From NCBI GenBank assembly GCA_963796145.1, contig CAWCKO010000075.1, forward strand, positions 107,796 through 171,795: a stretch of 64,000 nt of DNA. The letters run 5' to 3'. The notes below the pieces were generated by a model. That model was not told where the DNA came from. It saw only the letters and a list, made by a program, of their open reading frames with translations, and did no database searches. Each line of letters starts with the position of its first letter. Position 1 is the stretch's first letter. Positions 8,993 through 17,728 of the stretch are shown here, piece after piece. Position numbers and translations under genes: made by a program. Origin of the DNA: PALSA-350 sp963796145 (GTDB lineage: Bacteria > Acidobacteriota > Terriglobia > Terriglobales > Acidobacteriaceae).

Positions 8993-10668
8993 ACGCCAGC
9001 AACTGCTTTTCGCCGCTTTCCGGCTGCTGCCGCACCGTGACCACGGCCTGCCGCACCCCGGGATGCTGCCCCAGAACCGCTTCCACTTCCCCCGGCTCCA
9101 CCCGATAGCCGCGAATCTTTACCTGTTCATCAAACCGGCCCAGAAACTCCACGTTCCCGTCGGCCCCATAGCGCACCCGGTCCCCGGTCCGGTACATCCG
9201 CTCCCCCGGCTCCGACCAAATCGGCGACAAAGCGCTCCGCCGTCTGCTCCGGCTGCTCCAGATATCCCGCCGTTACACCTGCTCCGGCGATGTAAAGCTC
9301 GCCTTCCACACCCTCCGGCACAAGCTGCCGCTGCCCGTCCAGCACATAAATGCGCGTGTTGGCCAGCGGCCGTCCAATCGGAATGCTGCGCACTCCCCCA
9401 CCCCGCCACTCGTAGTCCTTAATCCGCAGCAGCAAGGAACCAACGGTGGTCTCCGTCGGCCCATAGTGGTTAACCACTTCGCACCCGCCCCCCAAAGCCT
9501 CGATCCGCTCCAGCAAGGCTGGGGTCAGGGTTTCGCCCCCTAACACCAGAAAGCGGCGCGGCAGGATCTCACGCCCTCCGCCTGCGTCCAACAATGCCCG
9601 CAAATGCGAAGGCACAATCTTCAGCACATCCACCCCATGCTCACCGAAATACCGCCCCAGCGCCCGGCTGTCCGTCGCCGTCTCCGCCGGTATCACATGC
9701 ACGCATCCCCCCGTCAGCAGCGCCGGATAAATGCAGGTGTTTCCCAAGTCCGCGCTCAGGGTGGAAACGGTCGCAAACTGCAGCCCCTCCACCGCCCCAT
9801 CCCACTCCAGCTTGCGCATCACCGCATAGGCATAATTCACCAGATTCCGGTGCCGCACCTGCACTCCCTTGGGGGTTCCGGTGGAGCCCGAAGTGTAAAT
9901 CACGTACGCCAGGTTGTCCGCCTGCGCCACCCGCTCTAAATTGCCCCCGGGCCGTCCGCTCCACTGTCCGCCGTCCTCGTCCACACACACCGTTGCGCCC
10001 GCAAACGCCGGCAGGTGCTGGCGCCACTTCGCTTCCGTCAGGAGCGCCGCCGCTCCACTCAACTGCTGCTGCAAGCGTTCCGGAGGATGCTGCGCATTCA
10101 GCGCCACATAGGCTCCCCCCGCCTTCAAAATCGCTACCACTCCCACCAGCAGTTCCACCGACCGCTCCAGGCACAAACCCACCCGACGGTCCGGCCCCAC
10201 GCCCAGTTCCCGCAGATAACCCGCCAGCCGGTTCGCCCGCTCGTTCAGTTCCCGGTAGCTCAGCGTCAAACCTTCGCAACACACCGCCGCCCGTTCCGGC
10301 GTAAGCTCCACCTGCGCTTCCAACAGTTCGTGAAAACAGCGCTCGCGCGGATACTCCGCCGCCGTCCGATTCCACTCCACCAGCAACCGCTGCTTTTCTT
10401 CCTCACCCACCAGCGGCAGCCCGCTCACTCGCTCTTCCGGCTGCGCTAAAGCCGCTTCGAGCAACGTCCGGTACTGCTCCATCCAACGTTCCACCACCGG
10501 CCGCGACAGCCTGGAGGCATCGTAGTGAAAGGCCAGCCTGAGTTCTCCTCCACGCCGCTCGCACCTCAGCTTCAAGGTGTATCTTTCCCCCCGGCTTCCG
10601 CCTCCAACACCCTGAACCCCACACCCCCACACTGCTCCGCCGCGCCATACTCCTCGTACGAAAAGGAA
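8657..10668. repeat. 2.01-kb direct repeat, copy B (NRPS A-T block, with three indels)
   Basis: Partner of 4109-6119. Against that copy it lacks one T in a C-rich run near 10588, has an extra A near 9215, and has an extra C near 8979 with a nearby G-to-T change. These three indels account exactly for its being one base longer. The A-domain pocket residues are unchanged between copies. Confidence 0.9.
8799..9230 (-). CDS. NRPS 2, third segment: C-terminal subdomain of A(Asp)
   Basis: A short open stretch between two frame breaks. It encodes A7-A9 of the adenylation domain: YRTGDRVRYG (A7), GRFDEQVKIRGYRVE (A8) and the following helix region up to LLAYVV. The reading before about residue 8 and after about residue 80 is out of frame. 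Breaks lie near 9215 and 8979. It is part of NRPS 2, not an independent gene. Confidence 0.7.
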   Translation of the reverse strand: MSPIWSEPGERMYRTGDRVRYGADGNVEFLGRFDEQVKIRGYRVEPGEVEAVLGQHPGVRQAVVTVRQQPESGEKQLLAYVVNRPGVERYGGGVAALPEGAGAGLSGAIRHGRTGQAAVNRQWQIGSPGAAIAGRVCGPNAEL

Positions 10669-10710
10669 AAAGGCGACAAAGATCTCTGATCGGCGCTGCA
10701 GCTGAAACAA
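9130..10710 (-). CDS. NRPS 2, second segment: main body of A(Asp) domain
   Basis: A 526-codon segment with the N-terminal adenylation core: LTYSYREL-like A2 region, YTSGSTGTPKG (A3), SADLGNT (A4), NHYGPTETT (A5) and GELYIAGAGV (A6). The specificity pocket reads D-L-T-K-V-G-H-V-(G)-K as in NRPS 3, i.e. aspartate. The first 30 or so codons and the last few are out of the true frame. The junction with the first segment is a missing T near 10588 and the junction with the third is an extra A near 9215. The sequence is nearly identical to the intact copy in NRPS 3, so the domain is probably functional in the organism if the indels are sequencing errors. Confidence 0.85.
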   Translation of the reverse strand: MFQLQRRSEIFVAFFLFVRGVWRGGAVWGCGVQGVGGGSRGERYTLKLRCERRGGELRLAFHYDASRLSRPVVERWMEQYRTLLEAALAQPEERVSGLPLVGEEEKQRLLVEWNRTAAEYPRERCFHELLEAQVELTPERAAVCCEGLTLSYRELNERANRLAGYLRELGVGPDRRVGLCLERSVELLVGVVAILKAGGAYVALNAQHPPERLQQQLSGAAALLTEAKWRQHLPAFAGATVCVDEDGGQWSGRPGGNLERVAQADNLAYVIYTSGSTGTPKGVQVRHRNLVNYAYAVMRKLEWDGAVEGLQFATVSTLSADLGNTCIYPALLTGGCVHVIPAETATDSRALGRYFGEHGVDVLKIVPSHLRALLDAGGGREILPRRFLVLGGETLTPALLERIEALGGGCEVVNHYGPTETTVGSLLLRIKDYEWRGGGVRSIPIGRPLANTRIYVLDGQRQLVPEGVEGELYIAGAGVTAGYLEQPEQTAERFVADLVGAGGADVPDRGPGALWGRRERGVSGPV

Positions 10711-11687
10711 TCCTGCCAGTCACCTATCTCAGTCATCTGCCCACGAACACGGCATAACAAATCAGTAAAGCTGTCGTGCGTCTCGACCTTTGCCGCCAGC
10801 GGCAGTTTCTTTGCAAGCGCACCGAGAGCGGTTTTGAGTTCATCGTGATTTCGTCCGTCGTATTCACAACTGACACCCATATCCGCGCAGCCACTGTTGC
10901 GCGAAAGGAACAAGATCCAACAGGCCAGCAAAACATCGCGAACTGAAGCGTCTCTTTCCAGAGCTAAACGATCGAGCGGTGCCGCCGGCAACGTAGATGC
11001 TAATTGTCTGGATGAAAATGGACCTGAAGGATTTGATTCGAAAGGGAGCTGGAACTTTCGCCACGACTGAATGTCCGCTCTTCGGAGATACTCGCGCCAA
11101 AACTCGCGGCCTGCAGTCGCTTCCTCACTCTGGAGCAGCTCGTTCTGCCACTCAACAATGTCGGCATACTGCATTGCATCGCTGGTGAACGGATGTCCTG
11201 AAAGTTTCGCCCCGTAGGCGCGGCCTATTTCCGACACCAAAATCGCCAGGCTAAAGACATCCGCACATAGGGCTGGCAACCGCAACATCATCCAATGCCG
11301 ATCCTGCGCGAACCTGGCCAAAAGGACTTTAAGCACCGGACCTCGATCAAGCGATTCAGTCCCCTGCAAAGCCAATAACTCATCCAGCGCCGGCGGTTCA
11401 TTGGACTCGCGGCGATCCACCACCTTCAAATCGAAACCGCAGTCTTCAAGAATGACCTGAAAAGGCGTTTTCAACCCCGGTTGTCTTTGGAAAACCGTGC
11501 GCAGGATTTCATGGTGTTTCACTACCGCTTCGAGGGCTTCTCGAAGAATCGTGATCTCGAGCGGACCCGATAGTTCGATAGTGCACCACGACCAGCTGAT
11601 GTCGCTGTCGCCGGCACGCGCCATCCAGATCCCGTCCTGTTGGGCGGACAACCGGAACGCTGCCGCATTTGCTGTTGAAGTATTCAC
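10572..11687 (-). CDS. NRPS 2, first segment: degenerate N-terminal condensation domain
   Basis: The protein opens with a GTG at 11687 that overlaps the ABC-ATPase stop (GTGA). About 365 codons encode a C-type domain with FRLSAQQDGIW (C1) and HHEILRTVF (C2). The catalytic HHxxxDG is replaced by P138-A-L-C-A-D143-V, the same degenerate pattern as in NRPS 3. It ends with the SFSYEEYGAAEQ stretch that begins the duplicated block. Because NRPS 1 ends with an intact C domain, this domain is not needed for condensation. It may instead organise the Asp module or recruit the SyrP-like hydroxylase (inference from the interface-domain literature). The frame breaks near 10588. Confidence 0.85.
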   Translation of the reverse strand: MNTSTANAAAFRLSAQQDGIWMARAGDSDISWSWCTIELSGPLEITILREALEAVVKHHEILRTVFQRQPGLKTPFQVILEDCGFDLKVVDRRESNEPPALDELLALQGTESLDRGPVLKVLLARFAQDRHWMMLRLPALCADVFSLAILVSEIGRAYGAKLSGHPFTSDAMQYADIVEWQNELLQSEEATAGREFWREYLRRADIQSWRKFQLPFESNPSGPFSSRQLASTLPAAPLDRLALERDASVRDVLLACWILFLSRNSGCADMGVSCEYDGRNHDELKTALGALAKKLPLAAKVETHDSFTDLLCRVRGQMTEIGDWQDCFSCSADQRSLSPFSFSYEEYGAAEQCGGVGFRVLEAEAGGKDTP

Positions 11688-13016
11688 AGGTCAGATCCGT
11701 ACAATTCGCCTGGAACCGCGCCGACGAGGTGCCCTTGATTGACCGCGCCATCCTCGGGTTCGAGATACCATCGGTGCTGGAGTACGAAGCTACCGTTCCA
11801 GGGCACTTTGCCGGTTCCATAGTAATCGGATTCAATCACATCAACCCGCACCGCATCCTCGATCAGGTCTGCCTCGGTGTTCGCGATATCCAGCCAGAGT
11901 CGCGCAGTATAGGTTCCCTGGGTTAAGGTGAAGCTGGGGATGTCGCATACGAATATTTGCGGGCCTACTTGCTCCTCATCCGAACGCTCAGCCTCAAAAA
12001 GACTGTGCGCGGTGAAGATCCGCTGGCCGAAGGCGTTGTTGAATCCAAGTCCAATGTTGAACCTGGTGGTTGGCGACGGCAGGTCAAAGTGGATACGCAC
12101 CTTCAGCCTGTCGCCGATACGAACTCCCTCATTGACCGGCCGGTTACCTTCTGTATAAAGCTCGACTTTTTTTAGCAGCTTGCCCACCCGCGAGATTCGG
12201 TCACGGGCATTCGACAGATCAAACACGTGGCCATCAGGGGTGCTGGCCGGTGCCAGACTGTTGAAATAGTAGGCCGATGCGTCTTTAATCTTGCCGTCAA
12301 AAACGAGCTTGCCGCCTGCCAGCACGATTCCGTGACGGCATAGATTTTCGATCGCCGCCATATTGTGGGACACGAACAACACCGTCCTTCCGGCGCGGCT
12401 GACGTCGTTCATCTTTCCGATACATTTCTTTTGGAATGCCAAGTCGCCGACCGCCAGGACTTCATCGACGATCAAAATCTCGGGTTCCAGATGCGCGGCG
12501 ATCGCAAACGCAAGACGAACATACATCCCGGTTGAATAATGCTTCACCGGCGTATCAAGGAACTTTTCGATTTCGGAAAAGGCGACGATTTCGTCAAATT
12601 TGCGCCAAGATTTCCGCCCGCCGCATGCCGAGAATGGCTCCGTTTAAGAAAATGTTCTCCCGGCCCGTTAATTCAGGATGAAACCCCGTGCCCACTTCGA
12701 GCAGCGAACCGACTCGTCCGAAAATCTCTGCACGGCCCTTTGTCGGGTCGGTGATTCGCGAAAGGACCTTCAGCAAGGTGCTCTTGCCGGCTCCGTTTCG
12801 CCCAATGATCCCGACCACGTCGCCATGCTTGATCTCAAAGGATAGGTCCTTGATTGCCCAGATCGAATCCTCGCCTTGCGAATTCCCGTTCGGCTTACGC
12901 TTGAACGGATTGGTGACGCACTGGGTTAGCGTGTCACGCAGGGTTCGATATCGCTCCTGCTTTCCGACCTTATAGCGCTTACTAAGTCCTTCAGCACGAA
13001 TTGCGATATTGCTCAT
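11684..13016 (-). CDS. ABC transporter ATP-binding protein, Wzt-type with C-terminal substrate-binding domain (one frame break)
   Basis: An ATPase of the polysaccharide/O-antigen exporter family. The first segment (13016-12594) has the Walker A motif GRNGAGKST and the GTGFHPELTGREN stretch typical of Wzt/TagH. The second (to 11684) has STGMYVRLAFA (signature), ILIVDEV (Walker B) and LFVSHN (H-loop). After about residue 250 comes a Wzt C-terminal-like beta domain of roughly 170 residues, which in characterised relatives binds the exported glycan end. An extra G near 12603 breaks the frame; the second frame upstream reads KFDEIVAFSEIEKFLDTPVK, the expected continuation. It sits 34 nt downstream of the permease and its stop overlaps the NRPS 2 start, so it is co-transcribed with the synthetases. 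Confidence 0.88.
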
Positions 13017-13049
13017 GAGTCAAATCCTGTAGTTCGCCGCGTCCGCGGG

Positions 13050-13892
13050 CTATACGATATCGGCAAAGGTAGATTCCATTCGACGAAAATAGACCACTCC
13101 ACCCAGCAGCAACAGCACAACCATCCCCGCCGAAACCCACACCAGGGGTCCCGGATTCGCCGCTTTCCCGAGCAAGGCCCAACGAAAGCCCTCGACCACA
13201 CCCGCCATCGGATTTAAGCCGTAGAGAGCGCGCCATTTTGCCGGCACAAGGCTGCTGGGATAAACAACCGGCGTAGCAAATAACCACAACTGGGTCAGGA
13301 ATGGAATCGTATAGCGCACGTCGCGGTACTGCACGTTCAGCGCAGACAACCAGAGGCCTATCGCCAAAGCGCTGGCCACAGCCAAAAGAATGAAGACCGG
13401 CAGGACCACAAGAGAGGCGCTGGGGACGATACCGTACTTCCAAAACAAGCCCAACAGCACCACGAAAGCGATTGCGAAATCCACCAACCCCGCGAGGATG
13501 GCCGAAAAAGGAATGATCAAACGCGGAAAGTAGACCTTCCTGATCAGGTTTTGATTGCTGACCAGGCTGTTGGCCGATTCATTCAAAGCGTAAGCGAACA
13601 GTTGCCATGGCAAAAGACCGACGTAGGCGAATACCGGATAAGGAATACCGTCGGAGGGAACCTTGGCAAAACGTCCAAAAAAGATACTGAAAACAACGGT
13701 TGCCAAAACTGGTTGCAAAATCGCCCAGAGCGCCCCAAGGGCTGTCTGCTTGTAGCGGACTTTAATGTCACGCCAAACCAGAATGAACAGTAATTCGCGA
13801 TAATTCCACAGTTCCTTCAGGCGTAAGTCAAAACCTTTTCGAGGTTCGACAACTACCATGGAACCGTAATCCGCTCTGGTGAGTGCTGTCAT
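13050..13892 (-). CDS. ABC-2 type transporter permease, Wzm-like
   Basis: A 280-residue inner-membrane protein with six predicted hydrophobic segments after an amphipathic N-terminus. It has the family motif WRDIKVRYKQT-LGALWAILQP near residues 40-60 and NPMAGVVEGFRWALLG near 230, both typical of polysaccharide export permeases (Wzm/TagG/KpsM class). The partner ATPase follows 34 nt downstream. Its place between NRPS 1 and NRPS 2 argues that the exporter carries the NRPS product or a glycosylated form of it. O-antigen or capsule export by a gene pair inserted by chance is the alternative, but no other polysaccharide genes are near on this strand. Confidence 0.9.
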   Translation of the reverse strand: MTALTRADYGSMVVVEPRKGFDLRLKELWNYRELLFILVWRDIKVRYKQTALGALWAILQPVLATVVFSIFFGRFAKVPSDGIPYPVFAYVGLLPWQLFAYALNESANSLVSNQNLIRKVYFPRLIIPFSAILAGLVDFAIAFVVLLGLFWKYGIVPSASLVVLPVFILLAVASALAIGLWLSALNVQYRDVRYTIPFLTQLWLFATPVVYPSSLVPAKWRALYGLNPMAGVVEGFRWALLGKAANPGPLVWVSAGMVVLLLLGGVVYFRRMESTFADIV

Positions 13893-14026
13893 TTTAGAAG
13901 GTCACCTGGCAAAACCCGTATGCGACTGTTACATTAAACCTGATTGTAAGGTTCGGGGACAGATTAAACCCCGGCTAAACCTCGTCAGAAGTAACCCTAA
14001 ATACAGGAAACAGGTACTCAATGAAC

Positions 14027-17000
14027 TTATTGCCGATCTACTAACGGCCTGCGTTTCAAACCCTTCAGTTTTTGACGGCTGACATGTTGAAATTTCTGAT
14101 TTTCCATGACGCCTAACTCCTGCTCTTTCAAAGCCAAGATCTCGCTTACTTCGCTCAGGAGGAGACCAGGATTCGCGATTACTAATTCGATAACTGTCCG
14201 GAATCGCCGTGCCATCTTCGCAATCGTAGCGGCATCGAATAGGTCTGGATTATAAATCCAGGTTCCGGCAAGGCCCGTTTCGCGGTCCGCATGGAAGACG
14301 GCCAAATCGAACTTGGACGGCATTTCGAACGGAAAGCCGCTCAGCTCAATGCCCGGCAGTGGGCATCGGCTGCGCGGAGTGTTCATATGCACGAATAATA
14401 CCTGCACCAAGGGATTTGTGCTCTTGCTTCGCTCCGGATGGAGTTCTTCCACCAGTTTGTCGAACGGCACATCCTGATGCGCATACGCCCCCAAAGTTGT
14501 ATCTCGCACGCGTCCCAAAAGTTCTCTAAAGGTGGGATCGCCGGATAGATCGGTCCGCAGCGGCAAGAGATTAACGAAAAATCCGATCAACGCCTCGGTC
14601 TCCTGGCTGGCGCGCCCGGCGAGATCAGTTCCCAGAACGATGTCGGTTTGCGCGGTGTACGACAGAATCACGCATTGGAAAGCCGCCAGCAACGCCATAA
14701 AGGGGGTTACGCTTTCCTGGCGGCTGAGCCGGCTGATGCCTTCGGTCAACGCTTTCGAAATGGCGGCGCGCTCCATGGCGCCGCGGAAAGACTGGACCTC
14801 GGGACGCTCCCGATCCGTCTGCAGCAATAAAACCGGCGGAGCTCCACCGAGCCGTTTTCTCCAGTAAGCCAGTTGCTCTTCGAGAACCTCGCCCTGCAGC
14901 CAGTCGCGCTGCCATACGGCGTAATCCGCATACTGGATCGGCAATTCCGCGAGCGTCGAGGGGTGGCCCGACAAGGCGGCCTCATAAAACGCCGCCAGCT
15001 CCGACTCCACGATTCCAAGACTCCAGCCGTCGCTGGCAATGTGATGAGTGCTTACCAGCAGCACGTGGTCTTGCTCATGGAGCTTGAGCAGCAGAGCCCG
15101 GAACATGAGGTCGGACGCAAGGTGGAACGGCTTGGCGGATTCTTCCTCTACGATTCGGCGAGCCTCCGGCTCGCGTGCCAGAGCAGGCAGTGCGCTAAGA
15201 TCGCGCATCTCGAGCGGAACGTTGGTCGCTGCTTGCACCACCTGCACCGCCAGATCCTCCTCGATCCGGTAAGTCGTCCTTAACACCTCATGCCGTTCCA
15301 CAATGCAATTGAGAGCCGTTTGGATCGCTTCCGGATTCAAAGCCCCAATCAGCCGTACCGCCCAGGGAACGTTATACAGTGGATTGCCCGGTACCATCTG
15401 GTCAAGGAACCAAAGTCTTTGCTGAGCGAACGAAAGCGGCAGGGCGCCGGTTCTGCTGGCCCGCCTCATAGGCGGGGCGATGTGCCCATGGCCCTCATGC
15501 TTCCGCCGCTCCACCAATCGCGCTAGCGCGCCGACGGTAGGATTGTCGAACAGGGCGCGGACCGATAACTCCACTCCTGCGGCAGCCCGAACCCTGACTA
15601 TTACCTGCGTGGCCGAAAGCGAATGGCCGCCTAGATCGAAAAAGTTGTCGTCCGTGCCGACATCGCTGAGTTTAAGTACTTCCGCCCAAATACCGGCTAG
15701 TACTTCTTCGAGAATCGTCTTCGCTGGGGCATACCCGCCGCGGGTGGCTGAGAAATCTGGAGCCGGTAGCGCCTTACGGTCCACTTTGCCGTTCGGCGTG
15801 AGCGGGAAACGATCCAAACAGATAAACACGGCAGGCGTCATGTATTCCGGCAGCCGTTCCCTCATCCACGCGCGCAACTCGTTGGTTTGCGGAGTGTCTG
15901 TCGACGCGGCAATATAAGCAATCAAGCGATCCTCAACGACGGCCGCGACGCAGGCCCCTACGGCCGGGTTGCGAGATAATACCGTCTCCACTTCACCAAG
16001 TTCAATGCGAAATCCTCGGATTTTGACTTGAAAATCGGAGCGGCCGACGTAGTGTACTTCGCCGTTGACTAAGATACGGGCGATATCCCCTGTTCGATAA
16101 ATGCGGGCCCCTGGAACGAATGGATCAGGGAGAAAATTCCGCGACGTGAGGTCCGGCCTGTTCAAATAGCCCAGAGCCACGCCATCGCCCCCGATATACA
16201 AGTCGCCTCGAACGCCAAGCGGCATCGGCTGCAAACGCGAATCCAGGACGTACATCGTGGTATTGGCAATGGGGCGGCCTAAAGATGCAATCCCGGCAGG
16301 AGCCGCTTCCAGACGGCAGACGGAAGACCAAATAGTCGTCTCCGTGGGGCCATACATGTTCCAGAGCTGGCCGCAACGTGCGATCAACCGCGCTGCCAAA
16401 TCCTCCGGAAGCGCTTCGCCGCCGCATAGCGCTTTCAAATTTTCAGTGCCCGTCCACCCCGCGTCCATGAGCATCCGCCACGTGGCGGGGGTCGCCTGCA
16501 TGACGGTGGGCCCATAGCTCAGGAGCAGATCCAAAAGGCGTGTTCCATCGGCCGCTTCCTCCGAAGAAGCGATCAACACGGCAGCGCCGCTCACCAGAGG
16601 CAGATAAAGTTCGAGTCCCGCGATGTCGAAGGAAAGAGTAGTGACAGCCAACAGCTTGTCCGTCTCAGCCATCCCCGGCTCGCGCTGCATGCTGATGAGA
16701 AAATTCACCAGATTCCGGTGAGTGATCTGAACGCCTTTTGGCGTTCCTGTCGAACCGGAAGTATGGAGCACGTAGGCACGGCTCTCTGCATTCACGGCGA
16801 CGGTCGGATTATGCCGTTGCTGAGTATCGAATTGCTGCAAGCTTTCGTCGGTCAGCACGAGTTGTGCACCGGAATCTTTGAGAATAAAGGCGATTCGTTC
16901 GGCGGGGAAATCAGGATCGATCGGGACGTAGGCGGCGCCCGATTTTAGAACGCCTAGCAAGCCAGCCACCATTTCAACGCCGCGAGTCATGCGAACGCCG

Positions 17001-17728
17001 ACTAATCCGCCAGGACCGACACCCTGATTCCCCAGTCCGTGAGCCACCTGATTCGCCCAGCAGTTTAACTCTGCATACGTGAGCGAACGGGCGCCATCGG
17101 CGACTGCGGTGCGTTCGGGTACCCGCGCCGCCTGGCGTTCAAACAGCTGGTGCACGCACAGTTCGCGCGGATAGCGCCGGGCCGTGGCGTTGAAGTCGAA
17201 CACTAACTTTCGACGTTCTTCGGAGGTAAGCAAAGGCAGTTCATTGATGCCTCGGCCGGGGTCCGCAACGACCGCGTCGAGCAGTACGCGGTAATGCCCC
17301 AGCAGCCGCTGAATGGTTACGGCATCGAACAAGTCGGTCGAGTACTCGACCATGCATTCCAAACCCTCGGGCCTTTCAATCACGAACATGCTCAAGTCGA
17401 ATTTCGAGGTTTGATTGTGAATCGTGATTCCTTTAAACTCGACGCCGGCACGGCTCACCACAGGGCGCTGCGCATTCTGGAGTACCAGAAGAACCTGTAC
17501 CAGCGGATTCGAGCTGAGATCACGATCGGGAGCCATTGCTTTCACCAGTTCCTCGAACGGAAGGTCTTGATGGGAGAAAGCTCCGAGTGCCATGGCCCGG
17601 ACTCGCTCGCAGTAACTCACGGAAACTCGGGTTACCTCCGACGTCGGTATGCATTGGCAGGGTATTGATGAAGATGCCGATAAGGTCTTCGACTTCCGCC
17701 CGTGTCCGGTTCGCAACCACCGTGCCAA
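14027..17728 (-). CDS. NRPS 1, fourth segment: end of C - A(Gly) - T - C
   Basis: The true reading starts at the frame junction near 17607 (GERVRAMALGAFSHQDLPFEELV, late C domain). Then come an adenylation domain with HTSGSTGTPKG, FDIAGLE, MYGPTETTIW and NGKVDRK, whose pocket D-I-L-Q-L-G-M-I-W-K predicts glycine. A T domain follows (GGHSLSATQ), then a complete condensation domain with intact HHIASDG. The protein ends 25 residues after the C domain in a basic tail that could be a docking element. An NRPS that ends in a C domain normally hands its chain to the next protein's A-T, here the Asp module of NRPS 2. There are 134 nt before the permease gene. Confidence 0.9.
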   Translation of the reverse strand: MARWLRTGHGRKSKTLSASSSIPCQCIPTSEVTRVSVSYCERVRAMALGAFSHQDLPFEELVKAMAPDRDLSSNPLVQVLLVLQNAQRPVVSRAGVEFKGITIHNQTSKFDLSMFVIERPEGLECMVEYSTDLFDAVTIQRLLGHYRVLLDAVVADPGRGINELPLLTSEERRKLVFDFNATARRYPRELCVHQLFERQAARVPERTAVADGARSLTYAELNCWANQVAHGLGNQGVGPGGLVGVRMTRGVEMVAGLLGVLKSGAAYVPIDPDFPAERIAFILKDSGAQLVLTDESLQQFDTQQRHNPTVAVNAESRAYVLHTSGSTGTPKGVQITHRNLVNFLISMQREPGMAETDKLLAVTTLSFDIAGLELYLPLVSGAAVLIASSEEAADGTRLLDLLLSYGPTVMQATPATWRMLMDAGWTGTENLKALCGGEALPEDLAARLIARCGQLWNMYGPTETTIWSSVCRLEAAPAGIASLGRPIANTTMYVLDSRLQPMPLGVRGDLYIGGDGVALGYLNRPDLTSRNFLPDPFVPGARIYRTGDIARILVNGEVHYVGRSDFQVKIRGFRIELGEVETVLSRNPAVGACVAAVVEDRLIAYIAASTDTPQTNELRAWMRERLPEYMTPAVFICLDRFPLTPNGKVDRKALPAPDFSATRGGYAPAKTILEEVLAGIWAEVLKLSDVGTDDNFFDLGGHSLSATQVIVRVRAAAGVELSVRALFDNPTVGALARLVERRKHEGHGHIAPPMRRASRTGALPLSFAQQRLWFLDQMVPGNPLYNVPWAVRLIGALNPEAIQTALNCIVERHEVLRTTYRIEEDLAVQVVQAATNVPLEMRDLSALPALAREPEARRIVEEESAKPFHLASDLMFRALLLKLHEQDHVLLVSTHHIASDGWSLGIVESELAAFYEAALSGHPSTLAELPIQYADYAVWQRDWLQGEVLEEQLAYWRKRLGGAPPVLLLQTDRERPEVQSFRGAMERAAISKALTEGISRLSRQESVTPFMALLAAFQCVILSYTAQTDIVLGTDLAGRASQETEALIGFFVNLLPLRTDLSGDPTFRELLGRVRDTTLGAYAHQDVPFDKLVEELHPERSKSTNPLVQVLFVHMNTPRSRCPLPGIELSGFPFEMPSKFDLAVFHADRETGLAGTWIYNPDLFDAATIAKMARRFRTVIELVIANPGLLLSEVSEILALKEQELGVMENQKFQHVSRQKLKGLKRRPLVDRQ

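Noticed and set aside
9594..10304. A 236-codon plus-strand open frame, and similar ones at 5044-5899, in the NRPS A-domain block
   Set aside because: Proline- and arginine-rich antisense shadow of the GC-rich A domain. It is present in both repeat copies for that reason and has no family motif.
13893..14026. GGGGACAGATTAAACCCC-like sequence between NRPS 1 and the permease
   Set aside because: A short imperfect inverted repeat, too weak to call a terminator or operator.
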